Part shown: piece by piece, positions 56,575 through 64,000 of the stretch
Numbering within the stretch: position 1 is the first letter of the stretch
Layout of the letters: every line of letters starts with the position of its first letter
DNA from: Candidatus Hodarchaeota archaeon
Lineage (GTDB): Archaea > Asgardarchaeota > Heimdallarchaeia > Hodarchaeales > Hodarchaeaceae
DNA: 64,000 nucleotides
Assembly (NCBI GenBank): GCA_016840285.1
Contig: JAEOSR010000051.1
Span: 1-64,000 of the forward strand
Direction of reading: 5' to 3'
Translations under genes and position numbers: made by a program
The notes under the pieces: model-generated
What the model saw: the letters and a program-made list of their open reading frames with translations, nothing else
Told to the model about the DNA's origin: nothing
The model's database searches: none

Positions 56575-57954
56575 ATGTTAGAACAGATGGAAGGTTATGT
56601 TGATTTATCAGTTGAAATTGGTCAGAAATTGAATGTTGATCTTATTATCGCAAGGGGGATTTCAAATATAGAGAATCAAATAAGATTTTCTCAAAACAAG
56701 ATTGATATTAAGAAGCAATGGCACTCAAAAATGATAGAATTGGTTATAGTCGTCGATGAGAATCGTCTTTCTATAAGTGAATTTTCACCAACCTCAGACA
56801 AAAATGTTAAGGAACGTGTAGAAGCCACTGTAAAGTTCACTCAAAAAATGTCAGCAACTCCTTTTTTCCAAGGTGTTGAAGAAAACATCTCAAGATATCC
56901 TAAGCAAGAATGGCTTGCAGATACAAAAATTCAGGATTATCGTGAAAAAGCTTCAAATGACGTAAATGCCTGTATCGATACCGCGATCTCTGCAGGTGCT
57001 GTTAGAGTAGCAGGATCTTATCTTTTTGGAGAGAAAACTATCTATCTGAAGAGTTCTGCAGGCCCTAGTGGGAGTTATACTGGGACTTATTTCAATTTTA
57101 CAGTTAGAGCCTTTCAAGATGAATTAGATGCTTCTGGTCAGGGATTGGCCTGTGGACGAATTCCTTTTAACGCTGAAAAGGAAATTCTTGCTGCTGGAGA
57201 ACGAGCTGGCCATTTCTCTAAACTTCACCAAGGAGCAAAACAAGCAAAACGGGGAATATATGATATCATTATGACCCCAGCGGTTGCAGCAGATTTACTA
57301 GGATCTATTCCAGGAATGGCGAATCCACTTGCCATCATGATGGGAAGAAGTGCATTAGGAGATAAAATGGGAGAAAAATTAGGACCAGAATTTGTTTCAG
57401 TAGAGGATAACGGTTTACAGCAGGATGGATTACGGTCTTCTCCTTTTGATATTGAAGGAACACCTCGACAAACTACTCCAATTTTCAAAGATGGGGTGTT
57501 AATCAACTTTCTTCACAATACCACAACAGCCAAGATGGCAGGTGGAACTAGTACAGGCAATGGAGAGTTAATTAATTTTGGTACGGGAACAAAATTCTTA
57601 GGCCCTTCTCCTACTAACTTAGTATTTAATAATGGTGATCACTCCTTTGAAGAAATACTAGAAGGGTCGGATCCCACTGTTCTTGTTACTTGTAACTGGT
57701 ACACTCGTTTCACTAGTTTGATTTCAACCGAGTATAGCACAATTCCAAGAGATGCTGCCTTCATTGTTGAAAATGGCGAATTAGGTCAGCCACTAAAGAA
57801 CTTTCGTATTAGTGATAATTTATTACGGCAATTCGCTAATATTGATGCCATGGCAAACGACCGAGTGCAGGTTAAATGGTGGGAAATAATGCATCCCACT
57901 TGGATTGGATCTGTACGTGTTAAAAATTGTCGAATTACTACCGCCACACAATAG
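56575..57954 (+). CDS. pmbA: TldE/PmbA-family partner protein
   Basis: Non-catalytic subunit that builds the chamber with TldD. Recognisable are the SYTGTYFNFTVRAFQDEL region, IYDIIMTPAVAADLLGSIPGM, the FDIEGTPRQTTPIFKDGVLI strand and NLVFNNGDHSFEEIL. It has no HExxxH motif, as expected for PmbA. An in-frame upstream start at 56530 overlaps tldD; the ATG at 56575 follows GAGGTGCG and is chosen. It is coupled with tldD in one operon, convergent with the DUF1156 methyltransferase gene. Confidence 0.92.
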   Translation: MLEQMEGYVDLSVEIGQKLNVDLIIARGISNIENQIRFSQNKIDIKKQWHSKMIELVIVVDENRLSISEFSPTSDKNVKERVEATVKFTQKMSATPFFQGVEENISRYPKQEWLADTKIQDYREKASNDVNACIDTAISAGAVRVAGSYLFGEKTIYLKSSAGPSGSYTGTYFNFTVRAFQDELDASGQGLACGRIPFNAEKEILAAGERAGHFSKLHQGAKQAKRGIYDIIMTPAVAADLLGSIPGMANPLAIMMGRSALGDKMGEKLGPEFVSVEDNGLQQDGLRSSPFDIEGTPRQTTPIFKDGVLINFLHNTTTAKMAGGTSTGNGELINFGTGTKFLGPSPTNLVFNNGDHSFEEILEGSDPTVLVTCNWYTRFTSLISTEYSTIPRDAAFIVENGELGQPLKNFRISDNLLRQFANIDAMANDRVQVKWWEIMHPTWIGSVRVKNCRITTATQ

Positions 57955-58071
57955 AGATAAGAGGGGGATATTTCTCAATTTTATCTTTAAGAAAAACCTT
58001 TTTTAAGATGAAAATCTAGCAAACTCGATAGAAGATCTATGGAATAAATCCCTTAAATTATGATTGCGATC

Positions 58072-60672
58072 CTATTTACAATATTTTGAAACTAACAATC
58101 CTTCAAGTAGTTGTTTTTCATCATCTTTTCTTGGAAGACATTCTGCAACGGCCTGACAAAATTGCCAAAAACCACCTTTTATCTTATTCGATGATAATAG
58201 CATCTCATGTAATTGATTTTCATTTCCTTCTTTCCAGGCAATTAATGATAGATGCATGATATTAACCAGACAAGTTACTTTTGGATTTATACTAAGTCTA
58301 TTTAGAGCGTTTGGGACTGTTACTTTTGATCCTTTTTTTCTGATGAATCTTCCCCTAATTAAAGCATTAAATTCTACTCCACACGCTTGAGCAAGTTTTT
58401 GAGCTTCTCCAAAGTCAACTGTGGCATCCTGAAAGGTCCAGCGAAATGCTAAATAAAATTGAGAAATATTATCAATTGTTATTTCCCCATCATTATGCAG
58501 AAGTCTATTTACCAAAAAATTAGTTGAGATTGAACGGATACACGATAATTGGTCTTGGAAAGAGACAACCTCACCTGAATAGCGTTCTATTCGGCGATAT
58601 TTACTTAAAATTTCCATTGCTGGCCCAATTGCAGAGATGAAAAAATCACCACCCCGAATTCCATCCTCCCAGAAACGTTGTAATTGTTGTTGAATTTCAC
58701 ACTCCATCTTTTGGCGAATTTCATGAAAATTACCAATTTCGTGTTGTGGATATTTCCGACAAACTAGGTATATCGAGGATGCAAGGGCAGCAGAGGTTTT
58801 AGCTCGAAGACGAGTTCTCATTTCAGTATGAATTGGCCATGAAGCTGTAACAACAAAGCCTGCTTGAGTTAATGCCTTTAACATGGTTTCCCAGCCCTCA
58901 GATGATTTATGCGCGTATACAATGATGGCAATACCTTCAGGTTTTAAGACTCTATACATCTCTTGGAAAGAAAGACCAATCATTTCTTCAAAAAAGGCTT
59001 TAGGATTCTTGTGTCTCCCTTTATTCGCGACAATCTCTTTTGACTTAGGAGTGAGAGGAGTTGCAAAAAGATCAGGAAATAAGTCGCCTATTGCTCTTTT
59101 GAACCATATATAAAAAAAATCAGAGAGATCCGAATAGGGGACATTATCATAATATGGTGGATCAGTAAGAATCCCATCAAAAAATTCGTTAGAAAACGGA
59201 AGCTTGGTCGCAGAAGCTTGATATACAGATGAAGTTGTAGGAGATGTCCAACGATTATTTTTTAGGAACCGTTTTACCCAGTCTAACTGATGAAGCCAAT
59301 CCCCATTTGCACCAGAGAAGACATTTAATTCTGCATAATCCCACGCCATAGGGAGCGCTGTTCGGCCAAAAACGTGTTCAATCTTCTCACCATAAGCATT
59401 ATACACAACTAAATTTGCATTCTTATCTGCTAGCCGCCCTAAAATAATTGCTAAGTATGCTGAAATAACTGTAGAAAGCTTAATTGGTTGAGGGGCAATA
59501 TCGAGCTCTTCCTGATGTTCTTGTGCAATCACTTCAGAAATTGTTTTGATCTTTTTTAAGAAGGATATAAGTGCTAAAAGCTGACGGGAGTTAAATAGAT
59601 CTCGCCATTTCGTCATCCCATATTGGCGAACACCAATACCTAATGTACCAATAGGCGGCAGTTCTTCATCAGGTAGTAAAGTATCAATATCGTTTGAATG
59701 AGAAAGTTTCTGGTTAAGAAATTCCTCTGCTTGAGTAAAAATGTGAATATCTCTCTCATTAGCGACCCGATACCGTTTTAGTGGTTTTTTTGGAGAGCGT
59801 AAGATTGTTACGGTCAATTTATGAAGCATTCTCCCCTGTTGTGCAAGTTCCTGGATCTTTTGGGCATTTGTTACTTGATTACAGACTAAACATTTTGCTT
59901 TAGCTCGTGATATCGTACCAACAGAAGGATCAAAATCGATATCTTGATCTTGTAGAATCTGAAAGGAAATTGTCTTCATCTGCTTATCTATAATAGGTTT
60001 ATATGCAATCGAACGTGTTTTTGTTCTAGCCAACCAAAAATGTTTAATTAACGGCATTTGTGCTTGACAAGTCGGATTGGGACACGGAATGGTTCTGGCC
60101 CATAGATAACCAATTGGGATGTTTCCATCAGGATCGTTTGGATAAAATTGTCCTATCTCTTGACTCACTTCTTTATGAATACGAGTAGCCCACTTTTCTA
60201 CTAAGAATGCAAGTTCTGGATTAACAATCTTTTGTGGCCAATCAAATGTGGCTTTACTAATCAAAACTGCTATTGGATTTAAATCACTGGCATAAGCTTC
60301 ACAACCCAACCTGAGTGCTTCGAGAGGGATGGATCCTCCCCCAGAAAAGGGGTCAAGTATTCGTGGTGGTTGAACATTCCATTGTTTCTTAATAAGTTCT
60401 TGGCTTTGATGAATACCAGGGCTCAAATTTGACTTTACTGTATTCCAGGGTACAATTTCTTTAATCAAATTAATAATTTCGTTCTGTGCCTTCAAACTCG
60501 AAGGAAGATCAATCAGTGCTGCAAACGTAGTAGCTCGGGAAGCAGCTAAGGGCCTTCGCGCCCACCATAAATGTAATGTGCTCGGATGCCCATGACGAAC
60601 ACTTTTCTCGTGAGTAGAGGCCTTTGAGATCTCTGCCAAAGGAAGATTCCATTCAATTACCCGTTTTTTCAA
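58072..60672 (-). CDS. DUF1156-domain adenine-specific DNA methyltransferase (COG1743-like)
   Basis: An 866-residue putative N6-adenine or N4-cytosine DNA methyltransferase. The N-terminal DUF1156 part reads EWNLPLAEISKASTHEKSVRHG (split as the family pattern .e..lP...is..s.kEk) with HLWWARRPLAASRA. SAM site ILDPFSGGGSIPLEALRLG follows, two zinc-ribbon-like cysteine pairs (CPNPTCQ; CLVCNQVT) lie near the middle, and the catalytic motif DPPYYDNVPYSDLSDFFYIW is at about residue 504. This is the 'methylase containing a Zn ribbon' group. No restriction nuclease, helicase or DUF499 partner is adjacent, so it is an orphan. It could act in epigenetic marking or as a remnant of a defence locus. Confidence 0.88.
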   Translation of the reverse strand: MKKRVIEWNLPLAEISKASTHEKSVRHGHPSTLHLWWARRPLAASRATTFAALIDLPSSLKAQNEIINLIKEIVPWNTVKSNLSPGIHQSQELIKKQWNVQPPRILDPFSGGGSIPLEALRLGCEAYASDLNPIAVLISKATFDWPQKIVNPELAFLVEKWATRIHKEVSQEIGQFYPNDPDGNIPIGYLWARTIPCPNPTCQAQMPLIKHFWLARTKTRSIAYKPIIDKQMKTISFQILQDQDIDFDPSVGTISRAKAKCLVCNQVTNAQKIQELAQQGRMLHKLTVTILRSPKKPLKRYRVANERDIHIFTQAEEFLNQKLSHSNDIDTLLPDEELPPIGTLGIGVRQYGMTKWRDLFNSRQLLALISFLKKIKTISEVIAQEHQEELDIAPQPIKLSTVISAYLAIILGRLADKNANLVVYNAYGEKIEHVFGRTALPMAWDYAELNVFSGANGDWLHQLDWVKRFLKNNRWTSPTTSSVYQASATKLPFSNEFFDGILTDPPYYDNVPYSDLSDFFYIWFKRAIGDLFPDLFATPLTPKSKEIVANKGRHKNPKAFFEEMIGLSFQEMYRVLKPEGIAIIVYAHKSSEGWETMLKALTQAGFVVTASWPIHTEMRTRLRAKTSAALASSIYLVCRKYPQHEIGNFHEIRQKMECEIQQQLQRFWEDGIRGGDFFISAIGPAMEILSKYRRIERYSGEVVSFQDQLSCIRSISTNFLVNRLLHNDGEITIDNISQFYLAFRWTFQDATVDFGEAQKLAQACGVEFNALIRGRFIRKKGSKVTVPNALNRLSINPKVTCLVNIMHLSLIAWKEGNENQLHEMLLSSNKIKGGFWQFCQAVAECLPRKDDEKQLLEGLLVSKYCK

Positions 60673-60791
60673 GCTTGAACATCTCTACAAGTTGCTATAG
60701 TACATCTCTTATAAAAAATCTGGTGGTTGAAACGATTCCCTCCCAAATAATAATAATTTAATGTTATCTGTTCAACTCGTGTTGATACGAT

Positions 60792-61379
60792 TCAATTCTT
60801 GAAAAAACGTCCAGTCGCGGCCTGAATGGCATCTACTCTAGCTAATAAGGTTCTAACCTCTTGAATAATAGCAATTTCAAGTTCTTTTTGTTGCTTAAGA
60901 AATTTTTTCCTATACTCTTTCAAGAATTGCTCAGAAACACTCTCGTCCCACCCATATTCCTTTCGGACATCTCCATAGAGTTGATAGCCAGAGGTTGACC
61001 GTTCAACCCACCGATCTAGATAATGATAATCTTTTGAAAAGACAAGGACTTGAGGTATTTTTTCACTACCATTTATCCTATCCACTAAGAAGGGATATCG
61101 TTCTTTGTTGAAGATTTTCAAGTTGATATTTGGGCTGTGTTCTGCTATTCTGACGAAGACAGGGACGTTGGTTTTGGAATCCCAACACCAAGCACTAGCA
61201 ATTACCAAAAGATTGACTGGATGGGTTAAATCAATATGAAATTCTTCAGAAGAGAATTTTTTCTCAAGTCTGTGATAATACAAACTGATTCGCTCCTGTT
61301 CCTCTTCCGTACCTGATTGTAAGAATTCATCAAAGGAATCACCTGTTTTATAGAATTCTTCAGTTATTCGTTCTAGCAA
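60792..61379 (-). CDS. Thioredoxin-family protein with CxxS active site
   Basis: A 195-residue thioredoxin-fold protein of the Thioredoxin_9 type. After a helical N-terminus, the core strand NLLVIASAWCWDSKTNVPVF has C65 but Ser68 instead of the second cysteine. EKIPQVLVFSKDY holds the cis-Pro (IPQVLVF). A monothiol site suggests binding or isomerase-like chemistry rather than disulfide reduction. The C-terminal ~60 residues are charged and helical. TTG start with TAGGAG site. It is 57 bases downstream of the disulfide oxidoreductase gene on the same strand, so the pair probably works together in thiol homeostasis. Confidence 0.75.
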   Translation of the reverse strand: MLERITEEFYKTGDSFDEFLQSGTEEEQERISLYYHRLEKKFSSEEFHIDLTHPVNLLVIASAWCWDSKTNVPVFVRIAEHSPNINLKIFNKERYPFLVDRINGSEKIPQVLVFSKDYHYLDRWVERSTSGYQLYGDVRKEYGWDESVSEQFLKEYRKKFLKQQKELEIAIIQEVRTLLARVDAIQAATGRFFKN

Positions 61380-61436
61380 TACTCAAAGTCTCCTAACATA
61401 AGTAATTGACATATTACACCAATTTGAGAACAAATT

Positions 61437-62138
61437 CTATCCAAGAGCTTCTTTAACCTTCGCTAGCAATGTACTTTCAGGCACAGCACCAACAACACTC
61501 CATTTAGGATATTTAAGAATTTCACCATCGTCATCCTCTTCCATCCAATCATCGTTGATAATTGTCTTTGGAACTCCTTGCACTTGATATTGCATGGATA
61601 ATTCTTGGAATTCTGTTGCCTCAATCATGTCAGCAGTAATGTTTTCATTCAACATAGCAAATTTGAAAGCATTTAAAACTGCCCTTGGACAATATGGACA
61701 AGTAGGTGTTACAAACACTTGTAAGTGGACAGATTGATCAATATTTTCTATCTCTTCAACAATTTCAGGAGGAAGATCACTTTCTTTGTCAGTACCAGAC
61801 ATAATGATACTTTCAATCAGGCTACCAAACTCATATCCAGAAGGGATACCAAAGAATCTAATCAATCCTTTTCCTTTCCCTTCAACAGCTATGGCAGGAT
61901 GTCTTGTAATCCGCCAATCCTGAGCTTTTTCGGAATTAATATCACATTCACAATGATCAAGAGTTACTTTATCTGATTGATTCGCGATCTGTTCTGCTAA
62001 ATCAAGGGTTTCATTACATAATAGACAGTGATTTTTATTTGTAAACATGTGTAGCGTTACGTCTGAGGTTAATCCATCAAACATTTGATGGACCTCGTTT
62101 AAAATTTTCTCTTCAATTCGTACTTTTACTTCGGACAT
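61437..62138 (-). CDS. Protein disulfide oxidoreductase (tandem thioredoxin-fold, PDO-like)
   Basis: A 233-residue protein with two thioredoxin folds, as in archaeal PDO/glutaredoxin-like proteins. The first has C38-LL-C41 in NKNHCLLCNETL, the second C147-PY-C150 in TPTCPYCPRAV, with cis-Pro sites in RHPAIAVEG and GVPKTIIND. The CPYC second site is glutaredoxin/DsbA-like and usually the active one. It catalyses dithiol-disulfide exchange in the cytoplasm. First gene of a minus-strand pair with the CxxS thioredoxin. Divergent from an ArsR-type gene across a palindrome, so expression may respond to redox or metal stress. Confidence 0.88.
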   Translation of the reverse strand: MSEVKVRIEEKILNEVHQMFDGLTSDVTLHMFTNKNHCLLCNETLDLAEQIANQSDKVTLDHCECDINSEKAQDWRITRHPAIAVEGKGKGLIRFFGIPSGYEFGSLIESIIMSGTDKESDLPPEIVEEIENIDQSVHLQVFVTPTCPYCPRAVLNAFKFAMLNENITADMIEATEFQELSMQYQVQGVPKTIINDDWMEEDDDGEILKYPKWSVVGAVPESTLLAKVKEALG

Positions 62139-62222
62139 ATAATATCCTCCAAAATTACTTGTTTTAACGATATTGGTATTTATTTTTATATATTCCGTTC
62201 TTTGAATATTAACGTAGAATTT

Positions 62223-62242
62223 ATATAGGGTAGTTCCTATAT
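62223..62242. promoter_or_regulatory. Palindromic operator between PDO and ArsR genes
   Basis: Perfect inverted repeat ATATAGG (62223-62229), spacer GTAGTT, CCTATAT (62236-62242). It overlaps the plus-strand TATA-like TTTATATAGG (62220-62229) of the ArsR gene and lies about 30 bases upstream of a minus-strand TATA-like sequence near 62178-62193 for the oxidoreductase gene. Autoregulation and control of the redox pair are plausible. Confidence 0.55.
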
Positions 62243-62258
62243 TTTCATTGAGGATAAT

Positions 62259-62591
62259 ATGAAGGCTAATCCAACTACAATGTCGCCTATTGAGGATGAC
62301 AAGAGTCTAAAACTCCAGGCAACACTCTGTCAATCATTAACTCATCCATTTAGATTGAAAATAATTAAAATCTTAAAAAATGGCTCGAAAAAAGTCGGGG
62401 ATATTGAAATAGAGACTAAACGACCTCAACCGTTTATTTCACAACATCTTCGTGTTTTGAGAGAAAAAGGAATTGTCATTTGTAAAAGGAAAAAGCATGA
62501 GGTTTACTATTCTTTAGCTGATCCCAAGATCTTGGAGATCTGTAGGTTAATTGCTGATCTTGTTAAACAGAGTGAAACACCATCTAAATGA
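62259..62591 (+). CDS. ArsR-family winged-helix regulator
   Basis: A 110-residue regulator. The domain reads LCQSLTHPFRLKIIKILKNG, then DIEIETKRPQPFISQHLRVLREKGIV (recognition helix; family pattern described) and wing CKRKKHEVYYSLADPKIL. Cys residues at LCQSL, VICKRK and LEICRL could sense thiol oxidation or metal, but the ELCVCDL metal motif of the 20.8 kb regulator is missing. Divergent from the disulfide oxidoreductase gene with a palindrome over the promoter, so a redox-responsive repressor is a reasonable inference. Confidence 0.85.
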   Translation: MKANPTTMSPIEDDKSLKLQATLCQSLTHPFRLKIIKILKNGSKKVGDIEIETKRPQPFISQHLRVLREKGIVICKRKKHEVYYSLADPKILEICRLIADLVKQSETPSK

Positions 62592-62787
62592 TCTTTTTCA
62601 ATTCTTAATCCTTTAGACATAATAATTTCTCTCTGTGAAACAGCAAATAATTATGAATTGGATCTGGAAATCACTTTTCGGGAAAAAGAGATCATCAGTT
62701 AAATCGTTGTTGGACTAAAAGCTAATTTAGTATACAAAAAAACTTAGAACTTTCACCAATTTAAAATTATCAAGGCTTGGATTAAAG

Positions 62788-63606
62788 TTGAAAGAATATA
62801 TTGAAACTAATAGAAAGCGCTGGGACGAGCTAGCTGATATTCACTACACAAGTGAATTCTATAATGTGAAGGAATTTAAAAAAGGAGGAGTTTCAATAAG
62901 TAATCTTGAAATCAAGGAAGTAGGAGATGTCAAAGGAAAAAAATTATTACATTTACAATGCCATTTTGGAAAAGACACCTTATCCTGGGCTAGACTTGGA
63001 GCTGAAGTTACAGGAGTTGATTTTTCTAGCCGCGCAATTGAACTGGCACAACAATTAAGCAGTGAAATAGGTGTTGAGGCAACATTTATTCATTCGGACA
63101 TTGATAAGTTAGATAAAAGCGTTTTAGAACCTGAAAGCTTTGATATTATTTTTACAAGTCATGGAGCGATATATTGGTTACCTGATCTTAAAGAATGGGC
63201 AAGAATCATTTCATACTTTTTGAAACCAAACGGGGTCTTTTATATTGCAGATTCACATCCTACAGGAAATATTTTTGATGATGAGTGTGATAATGATCTT
63301 ATTGTCCGATATCCTTATTTTCATGAAGAAGAACCTCTCAAATTTGATTATGACGGGTCTTATGCGAGTGAAGAAACAAAATTACAAAACAAGAAAGAAT
63401 ATGGATGGATTTACAGCATGGGCTACGTTGTAAATAACCTAATTGAAGCAGGGTTGCGTATTGAGTTCATTCATGAATATCCATTTGTATCTTGGAAAAT
63501 GTTCCCATTCCTCGAAGAAAAAGAACTTGGATGGTGGTATTTACCAAATAAATTTCCAAAAATACCACTAACTTTCACACTAAAGGCAAGAAAAGAATCA
63601 TTATAG
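62788..63606 (+). CDS. Class I SAM-dependent methyltransferase
   Basis: A 272-residue methyltransferase. N-terminal NRKRWDELADIHYTSEFYNV, a cap seen in a common prokaryotic family, precedes motif I KKLLHLQCHFGKDTLSWARLG and motif II EVTGVDFSSRAIELA. Then FDIIFTSHGAIYWLPDLKEWARI and NGVFYIADSHPT follow. The HLQCHFGKDTLSWA variant of motif I is typical of this group. TTG start at 62788; no strong ribosome site. Substrate unknown, independent of neighbours. Confidence 0.87.
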   Translation: MKEYIETNRKRWDELADIHYTSEFYNVKEFKKGGVSISNLEIKEVGDVKGKKLLHLQCHFGKDTLSWARLGAEVTGVDFSSRAIELAQQLSSEIGVEATFIHSDIDKLDKSVLEPESFDIIFTSHGAIYWLPDLKEWARIISYFLKPNGVFYIADSHPTGNIFDDECDNDLIVRYPYFHEEEPLKFDYDGSYASEETKLQNKKEYGWIYSMGYVVNNLIEAGLRIEFIHEYPFVSWKMFPFLEEKELGWWYLPNKFPKIPLTFTLKARKESL

Positions 63607-63826
63607 AAAAATCAATTCAGGGACGTTTTTTGAGGTGTAGAAAATGACTATGTTACATCGCTGTCCTAATGGTTGTCTTTTTTTATTGGAATGACCATTT
63701 TTTAAGCAGAATCAAATGGGAATAAAAAGGCGATTGCCCCCCATCGCATCGCAAAGTGTATCTATATATATTGATTTATTCCCGTACCGTGATACCTAGG
63801 TTTTTATCGCGAACGATAAAAACAGC
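63607..63826. other. Intergenic stretch containing the right end of an insertion element and a small broken frame
   Basis: A 16-residue frame (63644-63694, MTMLHRCPNGCLFLLE) with a good GAGGTG ribosome site looks like the start of a zinc-ribbon protein cut short. Further right, GCGAT (63730-63734) pairs with ATCGC (63743-63747) and, read on the minus strand, is followed by a T-run, resembling a terminator for transcription coming from the element. Confidence 0.35.
63800..63823. repeat. Terminal hairpin of an IS200/IS605-type element (right end)
   Basis: Perfect ten-base-pair stem GTTTTTATCG / CGATAAAAAC with a four-base loop (CGAA on plus, TTCG on minus), just beyond the tnpB-like stop codon on the minus strand. 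Subterminal hairpins at this place are a hallmark of IS200/IS605 right ends, where they are recognised as single strands and form part of the TnpB guide RNA scaffold. Confidence 0.55.
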
Positions 63827-63937
63827 TCATTCCTGATTCATAGAGTCGTACCCAGGAGTACCAGGTCTTACCAACTCTCCACAAGCGTTTAACGTCTCTG
63901 GGGAACTCTCAGCGACGAATCTTGTCATTATTTCTTG
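63827..63937 (-). pseudogene. tnpB: C-terminal end of an IS200/IS605 TnpB (OrfB) nuclease gene
   Basis: On the minus strand the frame reads SSPETLNACGELVRP and ends GYDSMNQE before TGA at 63829-63827. The 'LNACGE.V......S.NQE' tail is one I recognise from TnpB/OrfB proteins of IS605/IS1341-type elements. An in-frame TAA at 63940-63938 cuts it off from upstream sequence, and no clear zinc ribbon or RuvC motif is visible in the last 60 bases of the window. So it is either a decayed copy or frameshifted. The rest would lie beyond the right edge. Local G+C is higher than the surroundings, consistent with transferred DNA. Confidence 0.6.
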
Positions 63938-64000
63938 TTACCTACTTCGCCTTTCTACTTCAGCTGATTCGTTTTCTCAGGTGAAATTTGAAGGTCTAGT

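Noticed and set aside
62653..62718. 21-codon amphipathic frame (MNWIWKSLFGKKRSS...)
   Set aside because: Interesting as a possible membrane-active peptide, but it has no ribosome site and is too short to support without homologues.

Overview
The window looks like AT-rich archaeal chromosome (roughly one third G+C). The archaeal calls rest on the archaeal-type phenylalanyl-tRNA synthetase pair (alpha subunit with an N-terminal winged-helix region, beta subunit of about 570 residues), a DUF63 membrane protein, TATA boxes about 26 bases before inferred transcript starts, GGTGA/GGAGG ribosome binding sites, frequent TTG and GTG starts, and a secreted protein ending in a TPGFE membrane anchor. An Asgard-type lineage would fit, but no eukaryotic signature protein is present to prove it.

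Layout. 0-8 kb: a kinase-like fragment at the left edge, threonine ammonia-lyase, DUF63 and Nudix proteins, a tandem pair of small unknown paralogues, a methyltransferase and a tandem pair of winged-helix regulators. 8-18 kb: a secreted protein, a PLP decarboxylase beside a class V aminotransferase, metF, two isoprenylcysteine/phospholipid methyltransferase-like membrane proteins, a radical SAM protein, a methyltransferase, a HAD phosphatase and an NAD-dependent epimerase. 18-20 kb is a gene graveyard: an alpha/beta hydrolase broken by an in-frame TAG and a frameshift converges on a relic of a [NiFe]-hydrogenase large subunit. 20-30 kb is metal handling: an ArsR/SmtB regulator with a palindromic operator and a Zn/Cd P-type ATPase, a 750-residue unknown protein, then an arsenic/metal operon (ArsP-like permease, ACR3 exporter, thioredoxin-like protein, small Cys protein) divergent from its own ArsR gene. 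30-38 kb is carbohydrate and amino-acid metabolism (MFS, HAD, GH4, LysE-like exporter, FGGY kinase, saccharopine dehydrogenase-like). 38-50 kb is signalling: two tandem multi-PAS proteins with degenerate kinase ATP-binding motifs, glutamate dehydrogenase, and a receiver plus PEP/pyruvate-binding fusion. 50-54 kb holds pheS-pheT, preceded by a short gene that reads through an in-frame TGA exactly where the second cysteine of a CPDC redox motif is expected; this is a candidate selenoprotein. 54-64 kb holds a beta-carbonic anhydrase, two tiny proteins, tldD-pmbA, an orphan DUF1156 DNA methyltransferase, a thioredoxin-like protein, a protein disulfide oxidoreductase divergent from a third ArsR gene, a methyltransferase and, at the right edge, the 3' end of an IS200/IS605-type tnpB with its terminal hairpin.

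The strongest candidates for something undescribed are the TGA-containing gene upstream of pheS (50147-50437) and the multi-PAS family with altered ATP-binding boxes. All assignments come from reading the sequence and from remembered family motifs; no database search was run.
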